This document shows, one piece after another, positions 35,000 through 47,999 of a DNA stretch of 64,000 nt (position 1 is its first letter; each line of letters opens with the position of its first letter). The notes under the pieces were generated by a model, which did not search any database, had not been told where the DNA came from, and saw only the letters and a list, made by a program, of their open reading frames with translations. The stretch is from contig JBAIAC010000059.1 in NCBI GenBank assembly GCA_037349315.1, forward strand, positions 10,876,001 to 10,940,000. Direction: 5' to 3'. The stretch comes from Chelydra serpentina (lineage: Eukaryota; Chordata; Testudines; Chelydridae). The position numbers were made by a program, and so were the translations under genes.

Positions 35000-37900
35000 T
35001 CAAACTTAATTACAAACACCACTTACATTGAATGTTCTGTTTTCTCTGTACTACATTTTTAAATGTAAGATGTCTGCCATCTTGTCCCTGCTCGGGGGAC
35101 AGGCCTATGCAGGATTCAAGATGGGACTTAGAGTGAGGGACATTCTGCTTTCTTTCTCTAATGGAATATTTGTTTTGTTGTTTTCTTTAGTCTTAAATAA
35201 AGATAAACCAGACTGAAAGCAGAGTGGTGAGGCACCACTGCACAATTATAATTAATTGACTGTTAATGTTTTAGACACTGTTATGGTGTACCTTGGAATT
35301 GCTGGGGTGGGTGGGGGTGAGATTAGGTTGAGCGACGCACGTACAAATTACAGGAGAGTCCCATTAAATACACACTCTAATTAATGTTTTCAGAATGAAC
35401 ACCAAAGGGAATACTATGATTTACCACTCACTGAAAAGTTGGTCTATGATTTATGCTTTCTTGGTTTGTGATGTACTCTCAGCTTGAATTGTAGGCATAT
35501 ACAATACCTGCACCCTTGTACAACTCAATAAAAATGTACATACCACCATTTACAAACATTACCTCGCAGAGTTTTACAATCAGCTTAAAACAAGGATGGG
35601 CTCAAACCAGGATTTTGGAACTGAACCTGCACAAACCTTGGGAAAATTTGTATTTTTGATCTGATTTCATCTGCCAGCTTCATGGGTCAGGTATCTCTCT
35701 GCTTCACAACAGAATATCAGCTTAAACACTAGAAAATGAAATGTTAACATTGTCTGAAAAACTGCAAAAGATTCTAACTTCATTTTATCAAGTACAGCAT
35801 AAGCATTCCAGAAAATCAAAACGCCCTGTAGATCTTCTCTTGAAACAATGGAGTGGAAAGCCAGCCCTTGCTCTGAGGATCTGAGGTTGGACAGCATGGC
35901 ATTAACAAAGCCAAAATGGATACTGTGGAGAAAAGGACCCAACCTTCGGAGTACTCTAAAAGCCAGAGGCAAGAAGCAGCTTTGCATCCCAAAAGGCATT
36001 GATGTGCATCATTTTCCTGTTGCCACTGTTTCCCGTGGGAAAAAAATGGCTGTTGAGGACTGTGATCTGGCATGTGATGATAATACATGGGTAATATCAC
36101 ACATCTTTTTTCATATTAATTGAGCCTTCCCCACCACTGCATATGCTATGGGTCAGATTTTCAATCCTGGCCTTCAGAATTGCACAAGATAGTTGTATTC
36201 CTGGGATGGAAAATAACCGCTTGTATGTTCAAATGCAATTTTGCAGGCTGATCTAAGGATAGCTGAAAATGTGTCCCTACTGGAAGGGTTTTATCAATAA
36301 GATAGTGAGCACCTCAATAAGGAAGGAAGTGATCAACGTGTAATTGAAGCTGTTCTAGCTTGAGGGTTTTTTAGGGGAATTTACAACATGCAAAAATATT
36401 CTCATTACATGCCCTTGTGTTGTCTTCCGTTCTCTATTTAAGAACTAACTGAGAAATATCAGCGAAGAGGAAGAATTGGATTCAAAAGCCAAGCTGAGGA
36501 TCTCACATTCTAGTAATTTTCTGTTTTGATGCCATCATCACACTTTGCATTATAGAATCGTTTATATACAAAAACACAATCCAAGTTTCTGGTGAGTCTT
36601 AGTCTGCTGTGAAACGCCATTAGTGTTCTTATCAATAGTACATTTTTCATCATGGACACAACCCACATATCCTAATTTATGACCATCTGGTCTCTAGACA
36701 AGAACAGTCTATATGATCAAAATGCAGCTTTGCTAAATCAGCTAATATATCCATCCTGTGGCTTCAAAAGGATGAGACCCACAAACTCAGTCAAACCCCC
36801 AGCATCTCCAGGAACATTCAGATGAAGTGGGATGCTTATCTATTTATATATCTAAAGTGCATTATCCAACTCACCATAAAATGTACCTAGGAAGGACTAG
36901 CCACCGTATCTATTTGCTCATTGGTGGCGTTAATGGTATCTTTTATTTCATTTAGGCCTTGATTTGTTTACAAACTAATAAATATGATTTATAAAAAGTG
37001 CCTGTGGTTCACTAATTACTGCACATATGGCGTTTTTGTTTTGTAAAACTGGCATTTGCATTCTATTATGATTATGTCTCTGTTCACCAGTGCTAATTAG
37101 TCTGATTAGACAAATAACTTTAACCATTATTAGAACTAGATCATAGAAACTTTAAATGCAGGGGAAAATGCAGGTACATCATCAGGAAAGAGAGGACAGC
37201 TGCACAGAGTTTGTTTCCTGTGAAATGTTTAAAAATTGTAAGTTTTCTGGGTTTTGCACATACAACATGCTGCACTAAGCATCCACATTTAGCTACTTAC
37301 AAAAATCCAATTAAACAGAGCTCTTTAGCATGTATTTGTTAATCAGAGTTAATCTTTCCAATGAATACATAATTTGGAATCTGTGTCTAAAGTGTTCATT
37401 AAGGATAAGCATATTAAAGACAAAAACTAGGTTCTCCTCCTTGGAAGCCAATATCAATATAGAGAAGTAAGGACTGGTCGATCATTTTCTTTTATGTTAG
37501 GAGACAGAAATTAAGACATCTAAATGGACAAAAGACTAGAGAATTCAAAATTGTTGGGAAGATGGACTGGAAGTTTTTTTTTCCCATGATTCTATGAAAA
37601 TTAACATATAAGCTGAAAATGTGTGGAAGCAAACAGGAAAAACTCCTGTTCACTGTCCCTGCTATTACATCAGCGGGTATCCAGACTCCTTGGGGCTGAT
37701 ATTTTATCCCTTTAAATAGTTTTTAGTCTCTCCAAAAAAGAGAACCACTTTCACTATCCACCAGCAGACACAACCTTAAAGCAGTAAGAAGTCAGGAACG
37801 CAGTATCAGGGATCAGTCAGCAAGTCACCTAATTTTTTTCTTCATTTCTGAAGAAGTTTGTCAAGGAAACAGAAAAGTTATTTCCTTTCAAAAAGGATCT

Positions 37901-38185
37901 GCAGAAATATTGAAAAAGACAAAACCAGGGGTTGAAGGAGATGCACATAAAGAAGTGCTAAACTATAACACTGTCATATTAATTCACTACTGACCTCTAT
38001 AGTGTACCTCCTGCCCTACCTTTCAAAGGCAAGTGGAATTAGTCTGTAATTACACTTCTCAAATGTTAGCTTGGGTCATTGCTGAAAACATTGTTGGTGT
38101 AATCCCCAGGAAAAAAGCATCAGCACAAGAAGTTCCAAAAGTACCATTTCGGTATCTGTAGTAGAAGCAGAACATGAGCTAGAGG
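35000..38185. other. Repeat-poor stretch, no gene seen
   Basis: Overlapping frames at 35667-36123 on both strands have no recognisable domain. Around 36930-37140 the DNA is AT-rich, free of repeats and dense in TAAT/ATTA words, as in many conserved enhancers, but this remains a guess. Confidence 0.4.
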
Positions 38186-38275
38186 GCAAGATCCTTTGCT
38201 GGTGTAAATCAGTCCAGCTCCATTGACTTCAGTGGCAGTTCATCACTTTACACCATCTGAAGATCTGATTTTCTA
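38186..38275. mobile_element. Fold-back MITE-like element
   Basis: gcaagatcctttgctggtgtaaat and ttacaccatctgaagatctg are inverted copies around ccattgacttcagtgg. Confidence 0.65.
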
Positions 38276-39599
38276 GAATGAATATTTATGCCATGCCAGA
38301 AAAGTTAAAGATTCTTTTTTCAAAATGAGGATGAATAAAGAAGGGGCTGCGATCTGTTCTCCTCTGATGAACCCAAAGCCAAATGTCACCTCCTCCTGAT
38401 CTTTTATGTATTTAAGTCAAAAAGGCCATTCAGATACATTCCACTGGAGCTTAAAATGTCTATATTTCAATTCCAAAGGTAAAACCTCAAGCTCTCTCTT
38501 CACTATACTGTATGACCTAGTCTTTGTCTATTGCCCATTGATGTTGGCTGTCTAGGCTTCTCATACTCCATCGACTGTTTACTGTTTTTCTGGCTAATGT
38601 AAGTGAAGGAGATAATTGAAATGATTTTGAGCGATGTGTCAGCTCTGATTCTGATTATGCCTCCTGTCCTCAGTGAAGCTTTATTGGCTCCAAACTCATT
38701 AAGTTTCCAGGAAATTTTAGATTATTATGTTAACTATATCTTAATTAATGTATTTATCTTAAATTCCACTCAAGCATTTTTGAATTTTTTTTATCTGTAT
38801 GTCTATCTCTAATATCATTAAATTAAATCGCATTTCCCGCAACTCTTGTGTTTAAGGAAATATGCTCCTTGTTTGAAGTCCCAATTTTATCCCTTGAAAA
38901 AAATAAAGATAAAGGAAAAGGAAAATATTTCCTGGAAAGTTTCAGGTATGTTTAAAAACAAAGAGCCACAACCTCCACTGGTATAATTCCAGTGTAGCCA
39001 GTAGTCTGGGGCCAGCTTTTTGTTTTCAAATCTAACTGAAACTTATAGTCTATGGACCTATCCTTCTTCATACCAGCTGAAGATCTGATCCAAAGTAAAA
39101 AGCTGTTCACATTCCTTTGTAGGTGTGTGTATGTGGCTAGTGAATATGTTTAGAATCCAGTCTGCATTTCTCTGGGCTTGAAGTGGTCATTATGCTGGGC
39201 AGCTCCACAATAAAGGGAATGTACATAACCCTGTCAGAGTGGCAGGCGCATACTAAAAAAATTAAAATGTCTCCAGATAGACTCACCAGGTAATCACTAT
39301 CTCTAATAATACCACTACTTATTTTATATAATAATAATTCATAATGAAATGCTTTAGAAAATTGTGCTTTTTGCCTCCCCGAAGATGAACTCAAGAATAA
39401 ATTACATACATTAAGAAGTGGGAACATTTTCACAAAATCAGGAAAATACTCCCAGCTAAAAATAATAGAGATGACGATTTATTTTCATTTTTGGTGATCG
39501 TTGGTGCTGAGCAAATAATATGCAATTAATAATTTGCTGATGGCTGATTTACAGACCGCCTCCATCATGCTGAATGGTACTTTCCTTCGCAACTAGTCT
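38276..39599. other. No gene seen; partial fold-back pieces
   Basis: Pieces of the same palindromic class lie near 38973 (ccactggtataattcc) and 39070 (accagctgaagatctgatcc). The frame at 39137-39433 (minus) has no recognisable domain. Confidence 0.4.
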
Positions 39600-40190
39600 A
39601 TGTCAGAGGGCAAGCTGGGCCTTTAAGGGATTCATATCCCAGCTCTGACTTATGTCTAGGTTTCTCCCTCCAGATCATGTGACGGGGAGGGTGATTGAAA
39701 GCTTGGCCTGATGGGAAAGAGGCAGCCAATCACCAGTAGGGGGAGAGCTGATAAGGAATAGTGCCCTGCTGTGAACCTCTTCAGGGAACCAGGGAAGGAT
39801 AATCCCTGGTTCCTTGAAGATGGCGGCAGCGGCTGAGAGGGAGCTGGTGAAGGGGTCTAGGAATGATGTGTGAAAAAAGTCAGAGATGAGCTACAGAAAA
39901 ACCCAGACTTGACTAGCAACAGGCATGACAGGAAGTGGCCCTGGAAAGCAGTGGAGCAGAGCAGTCTTGGTTAATAAGTTATGCTAGGTCTGATGCTTGT
40001 AGTAGAGAGAGGGCCTGGATCACACTGTGGCAACTTCTAGATGGGTGCGCTGGCTAGCTCTGCACTGAGGGGAAAACAACTGTTTAGCTCAAGGAGACTT
40101 GGTGAAAGCTGTTGGTTTTTGTTTGGATGGGAGAAAGGTTATGATCTGCTGAAAGTCATTTCTCTATCCATATATGTATATCCTTAATGC
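39600..40190. mobile_element. Possible LTR-type or satellite-like repeat
   Basis: A dense non-AT-rich block with aggcagccaatcaccag, inverted aaccagggaagga/tccctggttcc and agatggcggcagc. It resembles turtle repeat DNA from memory. Neither edge nor coding part was identified. Confidence 0.3.
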
Positions 40191-40224
40191 ATGGAAAGTT
40201 ATGAGAATTGTGTTGTATGGTTGT

Positions 40225-40727
40225 CACTAAAACATGCTGTAAGTTGGGGAATCAGCCAGATATTAGCTCCCCAGAGGCAACAGCGAGGAAAGTAACCAAT
40301 GTCCGGGCGGCATGTGAAACAACCATCAACAGCCATTGTCCAGCAAGGGAGCTACAATGCAATGACTCACCTGCATGAGGCCACACCAGGGAAACTGCTC
40401 AACCTTGCCTGGGGGCTCAGCAATGCCCCCAGACATGCCTGCACTTGTGTTTTCCAAGCACATGGACTGAGGGCATAAAACAGACACATACTGGGCCCTT
40501 CCCCTGTCTCCTTCTCCTACGCTGCAAGCAACCAAGACACTAGAAGAAAAGACTCTAACAGAGGAGACTGGCCCAGGTTTAAGGAACAAACCTGTATATT
40601 AAGGACTGCAATATCCAGTGGGGTAAGAAAACCTGCTTAATCTAGTTGCTGCAGTCTAATAGGGTTGAGAGTTTAGACTGTGTTCTTACATTTTACTTCT
40701 TTTGGTAACTAACTTCTTTTGGTTACC
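40225..40727 (+). mobile_element. Interspersed LTR-like repeat with TATA-like box
   Basis: Carries gagggcataaaacagacac (TATA-like) about 100 bp after gaggccacaccagggaaac. It then has agcaaccaagacactagaag and gactggcccaggtttaagg, ending abruptly after gtaactaacttcttttgg, which is duplicated in tandem (ttcttttggtaac then ttcttttggttac). It appears truncated by the GC-rich block that follows. Confidence 0.5.
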
Positions 40728-41349
40728 CTGCTCCCTGGCCACTGGCCCCGTGCCTGGGGCTCCGCACCAAGGCCCCGCTCCTGCCCCACGCCCGGGGCCC
40801 CGAGTGCGGGACTCCGCTCCTTGGCCCTCTGTCTGGGGCTTAGGTCCCGGCCACTGGCCCCATGCCCACTCCCCGGCTGCTGACCCTGCGCCCAGGGCCC
40901 TGTGCCTGGGGATCTGCTCCCTGACCCCAGGGCTCAGGTCGCACCTCCCAGCCCCGCTTCCCGGCCGCTGGCCCTGTGACCGGGCCCCCACTCTCGGTCC
41001 CGTGCCTGGGACTCTGCTCTCGGGGTGCTGGCCTCGCTCCCTGCCCACTGGCCCCGTGCCTGGGGCCCCGCATCTAGCCCTCCGCTCCTGGGGCTCTGCT
41101 CCCAGGGTCCTGGCTGCCAGACCCGTGGCTGGGGCTCTGCTACTGGCCTCGCATGCAGGGTCCCGGCTGCAGGCCCACTCCTGGCCCCGTGCCTGCCCCC
41201 AGCCTGTGCCCTCTTACCCCTGTCTGGGTCCTCCTCTCCCGGAGACACAGCACTGCTCCCGGCCCCAGCTGGTGGGGGGGAGGGCGCGGACAGGGGTAAG
41301 GGGGCTGGCTTTCAGCACCCCACTATTAAAAGGGTTCCAGCACCACTGC
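40728..41349. repeat. GC-rich degenerate minisatellite ending in a hAT-like terminus
   Basis: Repeated ccactggccccgtgcctggg words alternate with ctccgctcc and ctctgctccc. The final part, tttcagcaccccactatt then ggttccagcaccactg, resembles a hAT-type right end. Several long frames on both strands (216, 123, 120 and 104 residues) are Pro/Gly/Arg-rich artefacts of base composition, not genes. Confidence 0.65.
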
Positions 41350-41719
41350 TAAGGGAATCACAATTCAGCCCCAAAACTCAGAGTAAACATCACTGAATCA
41401 AACAAAGCAATTGTCCATCAGGTTCTCCATGTTAGCATCATCGTAATTTCTCTTGCATATGTGGAAAAACACCTGTGTGAATAATGTGCCCGTCCGTAAC
41501 TAACCCTTTGCCAAGCTCCAGAAGGTCCTGGGTGACAGCAAGTATTATGAGCACACACTATCCATTTTATCCCACATATTCTGCACGTACCACAGATTGT
41601 GTGCTTTCTGGAACTCTAACATAGAATGGGGGTACTTGGCCTCAGCTTTTCTGAACAGAATGACATTGTCATAGGGAAGAGCCTATTGCTGATTGATTAA
41701 TTCCTCTGTTACATAATGA

Positions 41720-42125
41720 TAAGGAGAATGTTGCCTGGCCCTGTGATGGAGATGTATATAACCCACCCAGAGGCTGGCAGGCATGTGGGTTAACCCTTTC
41801 CCATTGGCTGGAGAAAACTAATGTTGCTTTGAATGAAGACATTTGTGGGGGTAACAGGATTGGGCCAGTGTGGGGAATAATTAATACTATGAAAGAGGTG
41901 GGTGGGTTGGACAGTGTGAGTCAGGGAGGAAGGCTCTCCAGTTTGAGGACTGAAAAAGTATCAGAGATCTGGGGGAGAGTTGGGTTGAGCAGCTCCTCTT
42001 CCCCGAATCTTGGCTGAAGTGAGCTACACTTCAGGCCTTTACTTGACTGAAGTGAGCCACCACACACGATAGCAGTTGTTTGCTGTGAGGAGTCCTGCTG
42101 TATTTCTCCCTGAAGAGTCACAATA
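41720..42125. mobile_element. Possible LTR-type repeat
   Basis: A TATA-like atgtatataacccacccaga, then a purine-rich part and ggctgaagtgagctacactt with a near-duplicate gactgaagtgagccacc. The boundaries are unresolved. Confidence 0.3.
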
Positions 42126-44308
42126 TTTCTTGGAGTTACTTGTTGTTGCTAAATTGTTTATGGTAGCACCCACAGTGGGCTGCTGATTTTTTTGTCATTC
42201 CAGAAGAGGAGCTCATAATCTAAGGACGCTCACACCTGAACAGAGAGGTTGGAGAAAGGGGGAAAATGAGATTTTCAAAAAAATATAAGCTGACTTAATT
42301 CAGTGAAGGCATCATGGCATATATGGGTCTTTAACAGGGATTTTCATGTGGACAGTACAGGGGAGATGAGCTCAGGGAGGCTGTATTGTACATGTGGAAG
42401 GGAGGAAATGTAGGGAGGTTAGTAACTAAATGAAATGCCAAAAACATGCTGATGAAGGTGGAAATATTTTAGAGTATTCCTGAAAGGTCTTTACATCCCG
42501 CCTCTGGGTGTAGAATCCTACCCTGCTTTGATCAGCCTATAACTGACTTGTAGACATATTTGGGGGGGAGGGTCAGTACTCCCATCCTTGTTTGCTTTTC
42601 TCTCCTATATTGTGACTTTCTTTTTCTATTCCACATCCTGTTTGGATCCTCTTACATTGGATTATATGCAGTGAATCAAGGACTCATACTTTCAAAAACG
42701 GTTTTCAGTCACTGGTAATAATTTGCATCATGGGTATGTAATTACCTATGGCTTTTATTGTACATGGAAAAGACACAAAGCCAAACAGCAAAAATGGAGG
42801 GCCAGATTCAGCCACTGGGCCTGATCCAAAACCCACTGAAGTCCATCGGCATCTTGCAGATACTTGGCAACTGTTGCAAAGCAGCCAATAAGCCAGCATA
42901 GTTGACCATAGAGCCTGCCAGGATTGCAGCTGTTACCCTAATTCCATCCCCTAGCTACCAGAGTGGGGGATGTGGTGGGGCGGGAAAGGGCATAGGCATG
43001 GGGAGAAGACAGAGGGAAAATCACATGCAATAGTTAGCCACATCACTTAATTCACCACTGGAAGGTGCTCAGATGCTACAGTGTTGAGCCCGGTATAAGA
43101 ACCTATATAGAATAGACTAGACAGGACTTTCCTACGCTCTGACAAGCCTCGATTGCCATGTTAGACCCTCAGTATTTCTCCCGACTGCCTTTTTCTTTTG
43201 CTTTCCCCTTCTGTACCTGAAATTTGACTGGTAATTGAACAATATGAGCTGAAAAAGTGGAGTCAACCTAAGCTGTGAATTGACCCACTTTTGTCACTTT
43301 GTAAACTTGTGTACATGTTAAAGCACTAGAGGTCTATGACTCGGGGATGGCAGCCGGGTGTCCAGAAGAACAGTTCCAAAATACAGAGAGGTTGGGGGCT
43401 CCTTTTACCCTCTTGACTTACCTTTTGACTCTAGCAAAAATCCCACAGTTTTATTTTCTGAATGTTTCCCCAGCTCTCTGATCCTATCTGCTATTAATTT
43501 GCAATGGCACCCAATAAAATCTCCTGTAAAGGAAAATCAGAGTTGTGGCCTTTTCCAAAGGTGACCTTATTAGGCTCATCTCTTGGAAAATGTTTAATTT
43601 GTTACAGTAACAACAAGACTAGGTTCTTTAATGCAGCATTTTTCAAGTGAAGACAAAGAATAAGAAAAAGGCCTTTCATAAAAGATTCAGCTTAAAAGTT
43701 AATTTCATCTTCTGCGCAGAAGCAGCATTTCAACATATCATTCCCCTGAAACCTTGCTGAAAGAATGTGTTTATACCACTCTACTTACTCTGAAATTTCA
43801 AATTAAGCTTTTTGAACAAGCTGTGATATTTTATTTGGTTTCCTTAAGCTAAGAGTATTGCATTGTCAGACTCTATTTCCTTAATTGGCTATATATTTGT
43901 CATTCCCTTATTGCAAAGCTTATGATGAGTCAATAATATTTTGCCAAGTGCTTTAATGGCTCAATCCAAAATCTGGCTTACAGTATCTTTGTTCATATAA
44001 TGGTTTCACACACAACTAACTTTGTTCTTTCTTCCAATAAACAAATAATTTCTAGCAGCCAGGATGCATGGAAAAAAATCCTAAAATAACCTAGCACTAA
44101 GTGGAGTCCAGCGTGCCTGAGTAACCCTGCAGTAATAAACATGTGAATACAGCCCAGCAGGCATAAGCTACCCTACAATAATAAGTCAGTGTACAGCCAA
44201 GCATGCAGGAGGAATCCTAGGAATTAAACTGTTAAATAAAACCTAGAATTGACTGTGATGGAAGTAATACATTTCCGTGAGGAATAAGCTTAAGAGTTTT
44301 CTTATTAG
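42126..44308. other. Mostly unique DNA, one fold-back piece
   Basis: A fold-back start gagggccagattcagccactg and cctgatccaaaacccactg lies at 42797-42870. Otherwise no gene or repeat was recognised. Confidence 0.45.
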
Positions 44309-44324
44309 TTGTGTATATGCAAAA

Positions 44325-44545
44325 ATCCCCAGACTTCAGCCTACTTCCCAATATTTTCAGCTCTTTCTCTTGAATCTGTCCTTTCCTGTCCAGCCCAACT
44401 GCTAACCTCTTCCAGGTCTTGTACGTCTCCCATCCTAATCACTGCATCTTCCAACTCATGCATAATTTTGCAGCTAACATTTCTTTTTCTCCATTCCAAC
44501 TATATAGCCATGTACCCCAGCGAGGATCTAACTCATTGTACCTAG
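44325..44545 (+). mobile_element. Possible L2-like LINE ORF2 fragment
   Basis: One frame reads approximately TANLFQVLYVSHPNHCIFQ, resembling the L2 thumb-region motif in which a 'SRLDYCN' sequence follows a hydrophobic helix. The similarity is weak and the piece is short. Confidence 0.3.
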
Positions 44546-46734
44546 AAATCACTCCTACTAATCGAATATCTCAATCAGTGACTCTTGTTCTTAAATAGAG
44601 AAATCCATAAAGAATACCCTAGATCTCCGAATATCCTAGGCAATCTCTAGACATTATAAGTTTTACTCTTGGAAAGGAAGTGAAGCTCAGAGTCTCACAG
44701 GCTCTAAAAATGATGAAAATTAATTAAAAAATAGTTAATTCAAAAAATGTATTTCCATATGTTCATAGAATGTAAAGTTTATCAGATAATTGATTTAGCA
44801 AAAACACCAGCTTGGGTAGGTAAAGTTAGTGGAAAACAGAAAAAAATAGGTTAAAAAAGGGACATTAATTTGATGGGAAGACAGATTAAAAATAAACTTC
44901 TGACGGGAAGATGTTATGATATGGGACTGTAATGCAATATACTACAGTATTAAAATTCCTCACAGACACCTAGTGGTGTTTAGTGGTAACTACAATTGAC
45001 TGCATAATGTTCACAGCAAAGCTGTTCTTAAGAGACTGGCCAAATTCACTCATTGGTGTCAATAAATGCAACTTCATCAACATACTGATTTACTCCATCT
45101 TAGGAACTGGCCCTGAATGATGACTATATTACACCAGCTTTAGTTTGCCAAGAATGAATGAGTTAATGTCAAGCAAGGTTTGGAAAGAGGTGGGAGAATA
45201 TTCCAATTTTTAAAAAATTTGTAATTTGATTCTCAGTAATTTGCCCTCCTTATTTTGTTCTTGCTTTCTGTGCCCTCATTTCTCTGTAGCGTTTGCATTC
45301 CTTAAACAATCTTACACAGGGATTTAATTGTGCAACAGCTCATTTCACAAAGAGCCACATTTGGCCAGAGAGTTGCTGTGATTGGAGGTGCTGATGCATT
45401 TTCAAGCCATCATGCCTCTAGCCACATTTCCCGAAGGACTTTTTTTGCCTCTTTACTGAACCACAATCTCTAGAGAACACTTATAAAATGGTTGCCAAGA
45501 ATTAATATAAAATACTTTGCATCTATGTAAGCCTTATCTGAATGAGTGCATTAGCGTAGGCCATCAAGGACACTGAGTAATAATCGCAGGCAGTATGGCA
45601 AGTGCATTTTAGATTGTTCTCTGCTTGTATAAAATCTTTAATTCCTAGGTTTTTCTTTCTTTTTGTTTTTTTCTTCCAAAATGAGGATTTAAGCCTCCTC
45701 CTCCTTGCACACCTATCTCTTAAAGATATATAAAAGCAGGACACATCTAGTAAAATGCAGTGAAACAAGGAAATGCTCAGATATTTTAATACCCCAGAGC
45801 TACCTTTTGGTAATCAAAATGACTACAATGAAATTTTAAAGCACATCTGATTTACCTGTTGTTTGTGTGACTCAAATACCTATGTTTAATTTTGTCTATG
45901 GATTGGAAAAAGTTAATTTCAAGCCTTGTTTCTCTTGCTAGCAGCAACAACCTTTTAAACTGAGTATTACTGGTGAACCATATAGAGCTGAGTTTAAAAA
46001 AAATGCTTTTCAGTTCCACCATGCAGTTGTTCGGACGACAATTATGGCAGCTGAAGTTTAATCATAGTGTTTGATAGCTCATTTTCTCAATGTCAACACG
46101 AGGCACTGCTAAAAAAAAAAAAATGAATTCTTTCATTTGATAAGCTGGCTCCAGAGCACTGGGCTCATTCAATAGGAAAACTCTTTTGCAAGGCTGCAGC
46201 ATGCATGTTTTTTCTTCTTTTCTTTTTTTTCCCTGAAAGCCACCCAAGAAGAGATTAATCACAAGGGGAAAACTCAGCTTCACCCTCTAGCTGCAGGTCG
46301 CAATTTTTATTTGTATGGAATTGGCTTTTGGAAAGCTGAAGGCTGCCTGAGGGCAGGGACCTGATAGAAGAAGAACCTGAAAATGAAGCAGCAGGGATTG
46401 ATTAGCCTACTTCATATCCCACACTCCATAAGCACACTCCAGCCGCAATCTAACACACCGCTGAGCTGAATAGACAAGAGAAATTGGATTCCTTCCTCAT
46501 ATTTAACCTTCAAGTCAGCTCTAACAGTTGTTGATATGTTGTTCTACCAGCAAGTAACAGAGTAGCTTTTTCATTCCAGCACCCACGTACACACACACAG
46601 AGCGTTTTTTAAGTTACACATTATACATTTACATATTATTTTCTATTTTCAATTTGTTTCAGAGCATGGATTACCTAATCCATTTCAGTAGAAGTTTCAG
46701 AGAAGAACAAACTGACCAAACAATTACGCATACA
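44546..46734. other. No gene or clear repeat seen
   Basis: Frames at 45523-45768 and 46062-46283 (minus) have no recognisable domain. An A-run lies at about 46111. The block 45200-45500 is repeat-free. Confidence 0.45.
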
Positions 46735-46815
46735 ATTGTAGGGAAGGAAGGAAGGGGAAAAAAGAGAAATAAAACGTGGGGGGAAAAGAGAAATAAGACG
46801 TGGAAAAAAACTCTC
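46735..46815. repeat. Purine-rich tandem duplication
   Basis: gaaggaagg units pass into two copies of aaaagagaaataaracgtgg (r = a or g). Confidence 0.75.
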
Positions 46816-47536
46816 TCTCTTTCATGCCTTTCAAGGTCATTTTCCCACAGTCGTTTTTCTTTTACCTGTAACTTTGCAAGTTTGTTAATTGTAGAAATTG
46901 TCAGGATTTTGTCCCGTGATATGGATGCTACTGGCACTGACATGGTGGGTTTTATTTTGCATGTAGATTAGATGTGAATATTTGGATTTTTTTTTTAAAC
47001 CAGCTGAAAGACTTTGTGATCAGGCTCAACTTCTGTGGCCTGACTGTGCCAGATGACTTCAGTGGTACATCCACAAATCGTGGGAAAATGAGGCCTATAT
47101 GGTTGATGGGGGCACATAAAAACTTGGAGCTACCATTTTGTTTTCTCCTTAGAGTATAAACAATGGTGGCAAAGATGCCAACCTTCTATTACACAAACAG
47201 AATGAACATAAACATTAGCGCATAAGAATGGCCATACTGGGTCAGACCAATGGTCCATCTAGCCCAGTATCCTGTCTTCCAATAGTGGCCAACTCCAGGC
47301 CATTTCAGAGGGAATGAACAGAACAGGGCAGTTATCGAGTGATCCATCTCCTGTCGTCCACTCCCAGCCTCTAGTAGTCAGAGTCTAGGCAACCACTTGA
47401 ACGTGGGGTTACATCCCTGGCAATCTTGGCTAATAGCCATTAATGGACCTATACTCCATGAACTTATCTAATTATTTGTAACACTTTATTTTGTAATTTT
47501 GACCTTCACAACACCCCAGCAACAAGTTCCACATGT

Positions 47537-47588
47537 TGAGAATGCATTGTGTGAAGAAGTACTGAGAATGCATTGTGTGAAGAAGTAC
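47537..47588. repeat. Perfect 26-bp tandem duplication inside CR1
   Basis: Two identical copies beginning tgagaatgcattgtgtgaag, at 47537-47562 and 47563-47588. The other CR1 copies have one. Confidence 0.95.
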
Positions 47589-47980
47589 TTTCTTATAGTT
47601 TTAAGTCTGCTGCCTATTAATTTCATTGGGTGACCTGTGGTTCTTGTGTTATGTGAAGGAATAAATATTCATTTTCTCCACCCCATTCATGATTTTATAG
47701 ACCTCTATCACATCCCCCATTGGGTGTTCCTTTTCCAAGCTGAACAGTCCCAGTCTTTTTAATCTGTCCTCATAAACTGTCCCATATCCTTAATCATTTT
47801 TGTTGCCCTTCTCTGTGCTTTTTCCAATTCTAATATATCTTTTTTGAGATGGGGTGACCAGAACTGTAAGCGGTATTCAAGCTGCGGCCATACCATGGAT
47901 TTATATACTGGCATGATATTTGCTGTCTTCTTATCTATCCCTTTCCCAATGGTTCCTACCACTCTTTTAGCTTTTTTTGA

Positions 47981-47999
47981 CTGCTGCTGCTGCTGCTGC
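47981..47999. repeat. (CTG)6 tract inside CR1
   Basis: Six CTG units sit where the sister copy at about 8396 has gactgccactgcaca, so an interrupted CTG-like seed has expanded. On the minus strand it yields a run of Gln codons in the dead ORF2 frame. Confidence 0.9.

Noticed and set aside
34248..35022. Gly-rich and Pro-rich frames on both strands
   Set aside because: They are translations of the G-rich minisatellite.
35667..36123. Overlapping 110-, 94- and 91-residue frames
   Set aside because: No recognisable domain, both strands equally open, and no splice or promoter context.
39837..39860. YY1-like aagatggcggc motif suggesting a host promoter
   Set aside because: It sits in a repeat-like block with no first exon or CpG island around it.
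40686..41396. Several overlapping frames of 77-216 residues on both strands
   Set aside because: Pro/Gly/Arg-rich text in all frames of a GC-rich repeat array; open because stop codons are AT-rich, not because of coding.
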